A stretch of DNA of 64,000 bases from Candidatus Aminicenantota bacterium (lineage in GTDB: Bacteria > Acidobacteriota > Aminicenantia > Aminicenantales > Aminicenantaceae), in contig CP070750.1 in assembly GCA_020348385.1 (NCBI GenBank), positions 1,373,041 through 1,437,040 on the forward strand. The letters run 5' to 3'. The position numbers and the translations under genes are program-made. The notes beneath the pieces are model-generated. The model made no database searches. It was given only the letters and a program-made list of their open reading frames with translations, and was not told the origin of the DNA. Position 1 is the stretch's first letter; each line of letters starts with the position of its first letter. This document shows, one piece after another, positions 1 through 8,482 of this stretch.

Positions 1-500
1 CACACAAAAACAGCATTGGCGGCGTAAGCCATATCTTGATCGAGTGCGGCTTGAGCGATCTGTGAACGAAAATCCCCTTTTTTGAGCTGCTCCAAGCTGT
101 GATCCTGGATATTGTAATGATAAATCCCGGCATCGATTCTTTCCACGTTGTTGAGAACAAGATAGGTCTCCACAGGATACAGGGCTCCTGCCGATGGACA
201 GGCCCTGAATGCGAAACCCATATCTCTTTTGGTGATGCCTTGGGTAGCCCAGAGGAGTCGGGAGAGATCCTGTTTGGTAAGGGAGGCGTCCTTGAAATTC
301 CGGACGCTCCGGCGTTTGGCGATCGTTGTCCAAATAGGAGCCCCACCTTCGGCGGATGGGATTTCAAGTGAGATCTTCGGGGCTTTCGGGTATTTTTTAT
401 AAGCCTTCGGCTTTTTGTGCCAGAGCAACGGGCGGCCGGACAGTTTTCCTCGGATATATTTCGTTTCTTTCTGGAAAAGATCGCCGATCGTTTCTTTCAT
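1..500 (-). CDS. SagB-type nitroreductase family protein (partial, runs off the left edge)
   Basis: Reading the minus strand from an ATG at 500-498 gives an open frame of 166 codons that continues past base 1, so only the N-terminal part is present. It carries the FMN nitroreductase signatures of the SagB/ThcOx group: RRSVRNF at about residues 63-69 and PSAGALYPVETY at about 102-113. SagB enzymes are FMN-dependent dehydrogenases. Some oxidise azolines in thiazole/oxazole-modified peptides, but many stand-alone homologues have no known substrate. GAGG precedes the ATG, and the start overlaps the stop of a short upstream frame (ATGA). No other in-frame start exists before an upstream stop. Family assignment is firm; the substrate is unknown. 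Confidence 0.85.
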   Translation of the reverse strand, partial: MKETIGDLFQKETKYIRGKLSGRPLLWHKKPKAYKKYPKAPKISLEIPSAEGGAPIWTTIAKRRSVRNFKDASLTKQDLSRLLWATQGITKRDMGFAFRACPSAGALYPVETYLVLNNVERIDAGIYHYNIQDHSLEQLKKGDFRSQIAQAALDQDMAYAANAVFV

Positions 501-595
501 TTTTTCCTCACTTTCTCGAGATTTTTGATTTTGTCTCGGACATCCCTGAGGTTCTGGTCGTGCTTCATGGCTTCTTTGACGTCGTACAAAATCAT
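497..595 (-). CDS. Possible 32-aa ORF or C-terminal remnant ahead of the SagB-type gene
   Basis: An open frame ending in TGA at 499-497 overlaps the SagB-type ATG by 4 nt, the arrangement usual for translationally coupled genes here. The frame stays open back to about 735 with protein-like composition (charged, helical, Lys/Glu-rich end). Its only ATG gives 32 residues, and no clear SD lies before that ATG. It may be a coupled leader peptide or the decayed tail of a former gene. I do not recognise it. Confidence 0.25.
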   Translation of the reverse strand: MILYDVKEAMKHDQNLRDVRDKIKNLEKVRKK

Positions 596-684
596 CTGTT
601 CTATGACGAATTGTTCAAAATCTCTTATAGCCGGTTCATAAGGAGGCCGGCCGGTTTTACTTGTTGGGAAAAGAGGCCTGAATA

Positions 685-711
685 AAGGCCAAAAAGCAAC
701 AAAAAGGCCTT
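685..711 (-). terminator. Possible terminator hairpin after the NhaC-type gene
   Basis: AAGGCC (685-690) and GGCCTT (706-711) form a 6-bp inverted repeat enclosing an A-rich/T-rich loop. On the minus strand it follows the stop of the antiporter gene at 749 by about 40 nt and is followed by TTTATTC. The stem is short and the U-tract poor, so this is tentative. Confidence 0.3.
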
Positions 712-748
712 GATGATCAGCTTGGATCGGGATAGTTGTTTGTTTAGT

Positions 749-2167
749 CTAAGATAATGCATACCCGAACACGATAAACAGGATTAAAGAGATTGCGGCG
801 GCGGTTAGGGCATAGGGAATTTGTGTGCGGACATGATCGATATGGTCGGTGGCCGAAGCCATCGAAGAGATTATCGTGGTATCGGAGATCGGCGAGCAAT
901 GGTCGCCGAAAACACCCCCTCCTAAAACAGCCGCAATGATCAGACCGGGATGAAGACCGATGATGCGGATGATCGGCACGGCGATCGGTATCATGATAGC
1001 GAAAGTTCCCCAGGATGTTCCGGTCGAGAATGCGATGAAGCAGGATATCAAGAAGAGCACGGCCGGAACGATCCCAGGATTGAGAGAGGCCTTGGCGGCT
1101 TGGGCGACAAATGGACCTGTACCCAGGGCATCGCAGGTGTCGCCGATCGCAAAAGCCAGGATCATCAAGCTGGCCAGAGGTACGAGCCCTCCCACTCCTT
1201 TCATGAAAATATCCGTTATTTCTTTGGTTCTCATAATCCTTTGCACCCTGTAGGCGATGGCTCCCGCCATAAGCCCGAGGATCACAGCCCAGAGGACAGA
1301 CAGGGATCCCGATCCATCCATCAGGTTTCCTTCTCCGGTGATAATCAGGACGATGGGCATAGCCAATACCATGGTGACCACGGGAATGATCATGTTTATG
1401 GCCCTAGGTTCGACGCCGGGCTTTTCTTCCATCATCACCACATCGTCTGCGATCAACGGCTCGGCTCCATCTCGCAGGAGCTTGTTTTCTTCCTTCACCC
1501 GAATCTCGGCTTTTCTCATAGGCCCAATGTCCTTCTGTGTAATTACCACAAAAAGGACCAACAGAAGCGCGATAATGGCGTAAAAATTGAAAGGCATCGA
1601 GGAGATGATCGTTCGGACAGGATTCTCCATACCCTGGATAGCCAGAAGGCCGATGATAAAAGCTCCCCACGCATTCAGCGGGATGAGGATGCATTTAGGG
1701 GCTGAGGTGGAGTCAAGGATGTAACTCAGCTTCTCTCTTGATACTTTGAGTTTGTCGAATATCGGGCGGCAGACAGCCCCAGAGACAAGAACACAGATGC
1801 TGGACTCGATGAAGATGATAAATCCCAAAAACCAGGCGAGAAGGCCGGCGGATTTGGGTGTCCGGACCAGCCCTTTGCCGACCACCCAGTTCACGAATCC
1901 CTTCATCCCTCCCGAGCGCTGAGTGAAGGTGATGATGGCGCCGATCATGGCGCTGAAAAGCACCACTCGAGTATTGTCAGCATCCTTGAACACAGCAACC
2001 AGGGCATTTATCGTCTGGATAAGTCCGATCAGGGGATTCCATCCGTGAATAATAGTCCACCCTAGCCAGATCCCCAAAATGAGGGATATGTATACGTGTT
2101 TTGTTTTGATGGCCAGAAAAATGGCCAAAAGAGGGGGAAGGATAGAAATCCAACCTAATGTGTCCAT
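749..2167 (-). CDS. nhaC: NhaC-family Na+/H+ antiporter
   Basis: The 472-aa polytopic membrane protein has about a dozen hydrophobic segments and the length usual for NhaC-type antiporters. Near the C-terminus (positions before 1000) it has the small-residue-rich stretch GGGVFGDHCSPISDTTIISS, typical of the NhaC/ArsB-like fold, and an earlier STGTSWGTFAIMIPIA segment. It should exchange cytoplasmic Na+ for H+, or organic substrates in related members. A TTG 18 nt upstream is also open, but the promoter at 2189-2217 puts the transcription start near 2181. The ATG at 2167 is therefore preferred; its SD is weak. Confident for the family; the exchanged ion is inferred. Confidence 0.88.
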   Translation of the reverse strand: MDTLGWISILPPLLAIFLAIKTKHVYISLILGIWLGWTIIHGWNPLIGLIQTINALVAVFKDADNTRVVLFSAMIGAIITFTQRSGGMKGFVNWVVGKGLVRTPKSAGLLAWFLGFIIFIESSICVLVSGAVCRPIFDKLKVSREKLSYILDSTSAPKCILIPLNAWGAFIIGLLAIQGMENPVRTIISSMPFNFYAIIALLLVLFVVITQKDIGPMRKAEIRVKEENKLLRDGAEPLIADDVVMMEEKPGVEPRAINMIIPVVTMVLAMPIVLIITGEGNLMDGSGSLSVLWAVILGLMAGAIAYRVQRIMRTKEITDIFMKGVGGLVPLASLMILAFAIGDTCDALGTGPFVAQAAKASLNPGIVPAVLFLISCFIAFSTGTSWGTFAIMIPIAVPIIRIIGLHPGLIIAAVLGGGVFGDHCSPISDTTIISSMASATDHIDHVRTQIPYALTAAAISLILFIVFGYALS

Positions 2168-2188
2168 AAGCCGTCTGTTACCCAAGAG

Positions 2189-2217
2189 ACAATATCACCG
2201 CTACCCTCTTATGTCAA
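2189..2217 (-). promoter_or_regulatory. Sigma70-type promoter of the NhaC-type gene
   Basis: On the minus strand TTGACA (2217-2212) is separated by exactly 17 bp from TATTGT (2194-2189). The predicted start near 2181 leaves a leader of about 14 nt before the ATG at 2167 and argues against co-transcription from uvrA alone. Confidence 0.65.
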
Positions 2218-2236
2218 CTTGTTGGAAGTTGTTGAA

Positions 2237-4951
2237 TTAGATCGGAGGGAGATATTGGCGCAGGAAGCGGGCAGTGTGAGATTTTTTGGACCGGACGACC
2301 TGTTCCGGGGTGCCTGCGACAACCAACCGACCTCCGTTTTCTCCTCCGTCTGGTCCCAGGTCGATGATGTGGTCGGCGCACTTGATCACATCCAGGTTGT
2401 GTTCGATAACCACGACGGTGTGTCCGTGGTCCACGAGGTTCTGGAAAGTTTCCAGCAGGACTGAGATGTCGTTCGGGTGAAGGCCTATGGTAGGCTCGTC
2501 GAACAAATACAAGATTCTTTTGGCTCTCTGATGGATGAGATTATAGGCCAATTTGATCCGCTGCAGTTCACCGCCAGACAGGGTAGTGGTGGGTTGTCCC
2601 AGCCTGAGGTAACTCAGTCCCACTTCGATAAGAGGTGCTAATTTTTTTAGGATTTTTGGATTTTCCACAAAAAAATTGCAGGCGTCAGCAATGCTCATCT
2701 TCAAAACATCGCTGATATTCTTGTCTTTGTATTTGATATCCAGGATTTCATCCTGGAACCTTCGTCCTTTGCATGCTTCACAGGTTAGGATGATGTCTGA
2801 GAGAAACTGCATTTCCACGATTTGCTGGCCGGCACCTTTGCATTCTTCACAACGGCCTCCAGGGGTGTTGAAGGAAAAATGGCCGGGTTTGTATCCCATA
2901 GCTTTGGCTTCCCGAGTCTGGCTGAACACCTGCCGGATGTCGTCCATGGCTTTTGTGTACGTGGCCGGGATGGAGCGGGGAGATGTGCTCAACGGAGATT
3001 GATCGACCATCAGGATTTTATCCAACTGCTCTCGTCCGGCAATTTCGCCGAATCCGTCGTAAGCTTTCTGCTGCCAGCCCAAATAAAGGACATCGTGAAG
3101 GAGGGTGCTCTTGCCTGACCCGGAAACCCCGGTGATACACGTGAAAACATTCAGAGGAATGGGGATGTCGAGATGGCGAAGGTTGTGTTTGTGGGCATCC
3201 CGTATGCATAAAAAAGAATCGGGTACGCGTCGTTTATCGGGGATTTTTATCTTTTTTTCCCCTTTCAAGTAATCCGCGGTAAGAGAACCGGAATAGGCAA
3301 AAATGTCCTTCATAGGGCCCGAATACACAATTTCCCCTCCCGCCTCTCCAGCCAGAGGGCCCAAATCGATAAGATACTCGGCAGATTTTATGATTTCGGG
3401 GTCGTGTTCTACCACCAAAACCGTGTTTCCGATCTCCTTGAGGGATTTGAGGATGGTGACCAGCCGTTGGTTATCTCGGGCGTGGAGTCCGATGCTGGGT
3501 TCGTCCAGCACAAAAAGGGTTCCTACCAGGGACGCGCTCAAAGCCGCGGCCAGGTTGATCCGCTGCGCTTCGCCGCCGCTCAGAGTGAAAGTCATTCGAT
3601 CCAATGTGATGTAATCCAGCCCGACTTCTAACAAAAATTTAAGCCTGTTCTGGATTTCTGCGATCAATTTTTCAGCTACCTGTTTTTGGAAACGAGAGAG
3701 AGAAAGATCCTGGAAAAAGTCGTAAGCCTGCCGGACCGTTTTTTGAACCAAGTCACCGATATGGAGTCCTGCAATCTTGACACTCAAAGCCTGGGGGTTG
3801 AGTCGCATTTGATTACAGCCCGGGCAGGGAATATATTTTCTGTAGCGGCTGATAAAAACTCGAACCTGAACCTTATATTTTTTCCGTTGGAGCCGGTCGA
3901 AAAAGTCCTGAATCCCATGGAACCCAGAGCCGCCCGCAAAAATCAATATCTGCCATTCTTTTTTAAGATCCTTGTAGGGAAGATCCGTCGGGATGCCGTG
4001 TTCCTGGGCCTCCGCAAGCAATCTTCTCATCCTCCTGCGGGAAACAGGCTTGGTCCATGGCTCGACAGCGCCTTCTTCCAGCGATTTGCTCTTATCGGGA
4101 ACGACTTTGTCTTCGTCCAGGACTGCTAGGTCCCCGAATCCGTGACACTTGGGACAGGCTCCTTGAGGGCTGTTGAAGGAGAAGAGATTGGGGAATGGGT
4201 CTTCGTACAGGATCTGGCATTTTTTGCACTCGAGTCTTATAGAAAACAAGAAGGCCTTGCCCTCCTCTGTTTGGACTTTGACCTTGCCGTCACCCTTTTT
4301 CATCCCCATCTCCAGCGAGTCCACCAATCTTTCCCTTTCCTCCTCATCCAGGGTCAGGCGATCCACCAGAACATCCAGGGTTTCTTGCTTTTTGTCTTTG
4401 GCTTTGTCGAGAGGAATTATTTCACTATTGTGAATGACACGGTGATACCCGTCCTTCTGCAAATCTGAGAGCCCTTTGCTTCGGGGCCAAGGGAAGGATA
4501 TCCAGATCTTGGTCTGGAGAGGGAGAGTGTGGAGTTTTTCCACCATAGCGTCGATCGTGTCCCTTTGGACAGGCATTCCACATTTTTGGCAGTGAACCAG
4601 CCCGATTCGGGCAAAAAGGACCCGCATAAAATCGTAAATTTCTGTCACGGTAGCCACCGTGGAGCGAGGATTTTTGGTGACGGCTTTTTGTTGGATGGCG
4701 ATTGCAGGAGGGATGCCTTCAATACGTTCTGCCGCAGGTTTTTCCATCCTCTCTAGAAATTGGCGGGCATAAGAGGACAGGGATTCGATATACCGGCGCT
4801 GCCCCTCGGCGTAAAGGGTGTCGAAAGCCAAAGAGGACTTTCCTGATCCGGACACCCCTGTGACGATGATAAATTCATCGAGCGGAATATCCAGATCGAT
4901 GTTTTTCAAGTTGTGAACCCTGACACCTCTGAGGGCGATGGTCTGTTTCAT
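2237..4951 (-). CDS. uvrA: UvrA-family excision repair ATPase
   Basis: This 904-aa protein has the full UvrA layout. There are two ABC ATPase halves with Walker A GVSGSGKS (about residues 32-39 and again in the second half) and signatures LSGGEAQRINLA and LSGGELQRIKLA. Two Zn modules are present: CX2C-X20-CX2C in the first half and CX2C-X19-CX2C in the second. The UvrB-binding region between them is shorter than usual, and the whole protein is about 35 residues shorter than E. coli UvrA. Walker B of the second half reads FDEPTIGLHP instead of LDEPTTGLH. It scans DNA for damage with UvrB in nucleotide excision repair. A divergent paralogue in addition to a canonical UvrA elsewhere is possible. 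The ATG has AGGA 5 nt upstream. Confidence 0.92.
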   Translation of the reverse strand: MKQTIALRGVRVHNLKNIDLDIPLDEFIIVTGVSGSGKSSLAFDTLYAEGQRRYIESLSSYARQFLERMEKPAAERIEGIPPAIAIQQKAVTKNPRSTVATVTEIYDFMRVLFARIGLVHCQKCGMPVQRDTIDAMVEKLHTLPLQTKIWISFPWPRSKGLSDLQKDGYHRVIHNSEIIPLDKAKDKKQETLDVLVDRLTLDEEERERLVDSLEMGMKKGDGKVKVQTEEGKAFLFSIRLECKKCQILYEDPFPNLFSFNSPQGACPKCHGFGDLAVLDEDKVVPDKSKSLEEGAVEPWTKPVSRRRMRRLLAEAQEHGIPTDLPYKDLKKEWQILIFAGGSGFHGIQDFFDRLQRKKYKVQVRVFISRYRKYIPCPGCNQMRLNPQALSVKIAGLHIGDLVQKTVRQAYDFFQDLSLSRFQKQVAEKLIAEIQNRLKFLLEVGLDYITLDRMTFTLSGGEAQRINLAAALSASLVGTLFVLDEPSIGLHARDNQRLVTILKSLKEIGNTVLVVEHDPEIIKSAEYLIDLGPLAGEAGGEIVYSGPMKDIFAYSGSLTADYLKGEKKIKIPDKRRVPDSFLCIRDAHKHNLRHLDIPIPLNVFTCITGVSGSGKSTLLHDVLYLGWQQKAYDGFGEIAGREQLDKILMVDQSPLSTSPRSIPATYTKAMDDIRQVFSQTREAKAMGYKPGHFSFNTPGGRCEECKGAGQQIVEMQFLSDIILTCEACKGRRFQDEILDIKYKDKNISDVLKMSIADACNFFVENPKILKKLAPLIEVGLSYLRLGQPTTTLSGGELQRIKLAYNLIHQRAKRILYLFDEPTIGLHPNDISVLLETFQNLVDHGHTVVVIEHNLDVIKCADHIIDLGPDGGENGGRLVVAGTPEQVVRSKKSHTARFLRQYLPPI

Positions 4952-4959
4952 GAGTTCCT

Positions 4960-4965
4960 ATTATA
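4960..4965 (-). promoter_or_regulatory. Probable -10 box for uvrA
   Basis: A consensus TATAAT on the minus strand lies only 9 nt before the uvrA ATG and directly abuts the AGGA of its ribosome binding site. No good -35 is seen at 17 bp (TTGCAT is 21 bp away). If used, the mRNA leader would be almost absent. Confidence 0.4.
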
Positions 4966-5040
4966 CACGAACATATGTTTTCCCGTATGCAAAATCCTTG
5001 CCTTTAATTATTTGATAGGACAGACGGCGTGGATAAATTT

Positions 5041-5049
5041 TGATATAAT
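5041..5049 (+). promoter_or_regulatory. Extended -10 promoter of the symporter operon
   Basis: TGATATAAT is an extended -10 element (TGn plus TATAAT). It sits 22 nt before the ATG of the DUF3311 gene, and AAGGAGG lies between them. There is no -35 at normal spacing, as expected for extended -10 promoters. The same 9-mer occurs before rpiB at 56828. Confidence 0.55.
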
Positions 5050-5071
5050 GGCAGGCCTTAAGGAGGTTGGG

Positions 5072-5293
5072 ATGAAAAAAGGGACAAGAATCGCCCTGAT
5101 CCTGGGAGCTATCCCGTTTGTCACCATGGTTTTTGCCCTTCCGTTGGTCAACCGGATCGAACCGATTTTACTAGGTTTACCGTTTTTGTTGTTTTGGCTA
5201 TTGGCTTGGGTGGTGTTGACGCCTGTCATCCTTGCCTTGGCTTATAAACTGGAGAAAAAATACAACCCACCCGAAGAAGAGGAAGACCAGTGA
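5072..5293 (+). CDS. DUF3311 small membrane protein, symporter partner
   Basis: This 73-aa protein has two hydrophobic helices and an acidic C-terminal tail (PPEEEEDQ). The ATG at 5072 is preceded by AAGGAGG at ideal spacing; the frame opens further upstream but crosses the promoter. DUF3311 proteins are usually encoded directly before sodium/solute symporters, as here, where the next gene starts at a GTG overlapping this stop by 4 nt. A role as small accessory subunit of the symporter is inferred from context, in analogy to YhdT before PanF. Confidence 0.8.
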   Translation: MKKGTRIALILGAIPFVTMVFALPLVNRIEPILLGLPFLLFWLLAWVVLTPVILALAYKLEKKYNPPEEEEDQ

Positions 5294-6741
5294 ACGCGGC
5301 TTTATTCATCATCCTAGGCACCATCCTGTTCTCTGCCCTACTGGGTATTTATGCTGGTCGACGTGTCAAGATGAATCTGGAGAACTGGACGGTGGGAGGG
5401 CGACGGTTCGGGATCATTATCATCTGGTTGTTGATGGCAGGGGAAATCTACACGACGTTTACCTTTCTCGGGGCCAGCGGCTGGGCTTATTCCAAAGGAG
5501 CGCCGACATTTTACATCTTGGTCTACGGAGCTCTGGCTTACACGCTGTCCTTTTTTATACTTCCTGCCCTATGGAAGGTAGGCAAGAAATACGGTCTTCA
5601 CACCCAACCTGATTATTTCATCACTCGGTATGACAGCCGTGCTTTGGGAATTTTTGTGGCCTTGATCGGTGTTTTTTCGATCATTCCTTATCTGCAGCTG
5701 CAGCTAACAGGATTGGGATTGATCGTTGAGGTTGCCAGCAACGAAACCATCTCCTCCCATGTGGCCATCGCCATCTCTTTTGTTTTGACCTGTGTTTTTG
5801 TCTACACCAGCGGAATCCGGGGAACCGCTTGGGTATCCATCGTCAAGGATATCATGATGATCGTGGCCGTGCTTGTTGTTGGGATCGGCGTGCCGATGAT
5901 CTATTTCGGGGGATTCGGCAACATGTTCCGCACCCTGATCGAGCAGAAACCACAATATCTTGTTCTTCCGGGGGGAACATCCCATATGGGCGTTGTTTGG
6001 GTGATGTCCACCCTCCTCCTGACAGGATTGGGATTTTACATGTGGCCCCATGTGTTCGGCTCGGTCTTTTCTGCCAAAAGCGCCAACGTCATCAAGAGAA
6101 ACGCCATCATCATGCCCCTTTACCAGATCCCGATCTTGCTCATTTTCATGGTGGGATTCACTGCCCTTCTGGTTATCCCCGGTTTGGCAAACGGAGACAT
6201 GGCCTTCCTGGAATTGGTCAACAAGACCTATCCTTCCTGGTTTATGGGATTTGTCGGAGCAGCTGGGGCTGTGACGGCCATGGTTCCCGCATCAATCCTC
6301 GTTTTGTTTGCCTCGACGCTGCTCGCCAAGAACGTGTACAAAGCAGGGTTTAAGCCGAAAGCCAGTGAGGAAACGGTGATGAGACTTTCTCGGTTTCTGG
6401 TTCTTGTCATAACGACCATAGCGCTGGTATTTGCGATAGCTTTTCCGGAGGAGCTGGTCAATCTGTTGATCTTCGGGTATGACGGCGTGTGCCAGTTTTT
6501 TCCGGGAGTCGTCTTGGGACTTTTTTGGAGGCGGGTTACAAAAACAGGGGTTTTCAGCGGTCTGATCGTGGGGATCGCTGTTGTGGTAGGGCTTATTGCT
6601 AGCGGTCATGACCCATTTCTCGGAATGAATGCGGGATTTGTGGGATTGGCCATCAACAGTGTTGTAACCTTGGTTGTTAGTCTTGGCACAAAACCAATGA
6701 ATGTGAAAAAACTTGAATCGGAGGACAGGCATGATCGATGA
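5290..6741 (+). CDS. Sodium/solute symporter (SSF family)
   Basis: The 483-aa protein has about 13 transmembrane segments and the usual length of SSF transporters (PutP, PanF, SglT). It imports a small organic solute with Na+. The substrate cannot be read from sequence; the DUF3311 partner is common for pantothenate/monocarboxylate-like members. Translation begins at GTG 5290 inside the end of the DUF3311 gene (GTGA), with GAGGAA upstream. It overlaps the start of the following M20 peptidase gene, so uptake of an acylated or amide substrate followed by hydrolysis is a reasonable inference. Confidence 0.9.
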   Translation: MNAALFIILGTILFSALLGIYAGRRVKMNLENWTVGGRRFGIIIIWLLMAGEIYTTFTFLGASGWAYSKGAPTFYILVYGALAYTLSFFILPALWKVGKKYGLHTQPDYFITRYDSRALGIFVALIGVFSIIPYLQLQLTGLGLIVEVASNETISSHVAIAISFVLTCVFVYTSGIRGTAWVSIVKDIMMIVAVLVVGIGVPMIYFGGFGNMFRTLIEQKPQYLVLPGGTSHMGVVWVMSTLLLTGLGFYMWPHVFGSVFSAKSANVIKRNAIIMPLYQIPILLIFMVGFTALLVIPGLANGDMAFLELVNKTYPSWFMGFVGAAGAVTAMVPASILVLFASTLLAKNVYKAGFKPKASEETVMRLSRFLVLVITTIALVFAIAFPEELVNLLIFGYDGVCQFFPGVVLGLFWRRVTKTGVFSGLIVGIAVVVGLIASGHDPFLGMNAGFVGLAINSVVTLVVSLGTKPMNVKKLESEDRHDR

Positions 6742-7900
6742 GTTAAAAAAGGAAACCGAAGCATTGACCAGCAAGCTCGTTGCCTGGCGCCGCGATTTTC
6801 ATCGGCACCCGGAAACCGCATTCGAGGAGCACTGGACTGCTTCGGTTTTGCGGAAATTTCTTGAGGACCATGACATCCCTGTCCAGGTTATGGCTAAAAC
6901 GGGGCTCCGTGGTCTATTGAAGGGAAAGCCTGGGGGCAAAACCGTTGCGTTGAGGGCCGACATCGACGCCCTTCCTCTAAAGGAAGATGGGGATAAAGAG
7001 TATATTTCCGAGAATCCCGGAGCTGCCCACGCCTGTGGTCACGACGGGCACATGGCGATCCTGATGGGGGTGATCGAGCTTCTCTGCCGAAGAAAAGAAG
7101 TTTTCCAAGGCAGTGTGGTGTTTCTATTCCAGCCATCCGAGGAGAGGATTCCCGGAGGGGCAAAACTGATGATAGAAGAAGGCGCCTTGGAGGGTGTGGA
7201 TGCCATCTTCGGACTTCACCTCTGGCAGCTCCTTGCCACGGGTGATGTCGGACTCGTGAAGGGTGCCATGATGGCTCAACCAGACAAATTCACGATCCGC
7301 ATCCAGGGAAAAGGCGGACACGGATCTATGCCTCACCAAACGGTGGACCCTATCTTGGTTGCCTCCCATCTGGTCGTGAATATTCAGAGTATTGTCAGCC
7401 GGAATGTGGATCCGTTGAAGCCTGTTGTTATATCCTTTGGAACCATCGAGGGAGGCACGATTTACAACATCATCCCTGAGGAAGTGGTCTTGACAGGAAC
7501 GGTACGCAGCTTTGATACCGATGTACAAGAACTGTCCGAGAATCGTTTGAAGGAGATAATCGATGCCACCTGTGCAGCCTTCGGGGCAACGGCTGATTTT
7601 CAGTACGAGAAGGGATATCCCCCTGTTGTCAACGATGAAACCATGGTGGATTTTGTGGCTAAAATCGCGGATGAAGTTTTTGGAAAAGGAAAAGTGAAGG
7701 AAATCGATCCTGTGATGGGCGGAGAAGATTTTGCCTATTTTCTCAAGGAGGTTCCAGGGGCATTTTTGTTTTTAGGAATGGGAGACAGGATGGAATATCC
7801 CCATCACCACCCAGCGTTTGATATCGATGAAAAAGCTCTCCCTCAGGCAACGCTTTTGATGACCGCTCTTGCTCTGGCGTATTTGGAAAAAAATTCTTGA
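6731..7900 (+). CDS. M20 family amidohydrolase (N-acyl amino acid / hippurate hydrolase type)
   Basis: This 389-aa metal-dependent amidohydrolase has RADIDALPL and HACGHDGHMA near residues 75-115, QPSEE around 140, GKGGHGSMPH in the dimerisation lid and GGEDFAYF near the C-terminus. These are the M20D metal ligands and lid histidine. Family members hydrolyse N-acetyl or N-benzoyl amino acids, indole-3-acetyl conjugates or N-acetyl-diaminopimelate. No signal peptide is seen, so it acts in the cytoplasm, probably on a substrate brought in by the overlapping symporter. The ATG at 6731 has CGGAGG 7 nt upstream. Confidence 0.9.
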   Translation: MIDELKKETEALTSKLVAWRRDFHRHPETAFEEHWTASVLRKFLEDHDIPVQVMAKTGLRGLLKGKPGGKTVALRADIDALPLKEDGDKEYISENPGAAHACGHDGHMAILMGVIELLCRRKEVFQGSVVFLFQPSEERIPGGAKLMIEEGALEGVDAIFGLHLWQLLATGDVGLVKGAMMAQPDKFTIRIQGKGGHGSMPHQTVDPILVASHLVVNIQSIVSRNVDPLKPVVISFGTIEGGTIYNIIPEEVVLTGTVRSFDTDVQELSENRLKEIIDATCAAFGATADFQYEKGYPPVVNDETMVDFVAKIADEVFGKGKVKEIDPVMGGEDFAYFLKEVPGAFLFLGMGDRMEYPHHHPAFDIDEKALPQATLLMTALALAYLEKNS

Positions 7901-8460
7901 TGAGTCTTTTTCTGGTTATTCCCGTTGCTCTGGCGTTGGCTATGGATGCCTTTGCCGTATCGATCGGGTTGAGCGCCCTTCCTGGAGGCCTAAAAAACAG
8001 ACAGAGTTTGCGTCTGGCTGTTTTTTTCGGGCTTTTCCAATTCCTGATGCCACTAGTCGGATGGGTGGTTGGGCAGGAAGTCCTGCATTACCTGCGCGAT
8101 GTGGATCACTGGGTGGCTTTTGGGCTGCTTTTTATTGTCGGGGGAAAAATGGTGGTGGAGTCTTTCCGGAACCAGGACATGAAAAAAAAAGGATCCGGTG
8201 ATCCCACCATGGGTGTGACTCTGATTTTGCTTTCAGTCGCAACCAGCATCGATGCCCTTGCCGTGGGTTTGAGTTTTGCCGCCATTCAACAGGAGATCCT
8301 GTATCCCTCCTTAATCATAGGATTGGTGGCTTTTGTGATGACATTTATTGGAACAAAATTAGGGCCCTTGGTAGGTACGGTTGCAGGTAAAAGGGCAGAA
8401 CTTTTAGGAGGGATTGTCTTGATTCTTATCGGTGTGAAAATCTTGGTTGAACATTTATGA
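7900..8460 (+). CDS. mntP: MntP-type manganese efflux pump
   Basis: This 186-aa protein has six hydrophobic helices in two repeats. Conserved acidic residues lie in helices 1 and 4: ALAMDAFAVSIG near residues 10-22 and TSIDALAVGLSFA near 110-122. These are the hallmarks of MntP (formerly YebN), which exports Mn2+. The ATG shares its A with the stop of the M20 gene (TGATG), indicating coupled translation. No yybP-ykoY-like riboswitch can precede it because it is internal to the operon. Confidence 0.9.
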   Translation: MSLFLVIPVALALAMDAFAVSIGLSALPGGLKNRQSLRLAVFFGLFQFLMPLVGWVVGQEVLHYLRDVDHWVAFGLLFIVGGKMVVESFRNQDMKKKGSGDPTMGVTLILLSVATSIDALAVGLSFAAIQQEILYPSLIIGLVAFVMTFIGTKLGPLVGTVAGKRAELLGGIVLILIGVKILVEHL

Positions 8461-8482
8461 TCTGACGAAAGGAGTTCCGGAC

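Noticed and set aside
950..1705. A 251-codon plus-strand frame
   Set aside because: It is antisense to the NhaC-type gene, and its composition (His/Asp/Arg-rich) mirrors a membrane protein read backwards.
4913..5071. Upstream extension of the DUF3311 protein
   Set aside because: It would cover the extended -10 promoter and part of uvrA; AAGGAGG supports the ATG at 5072.
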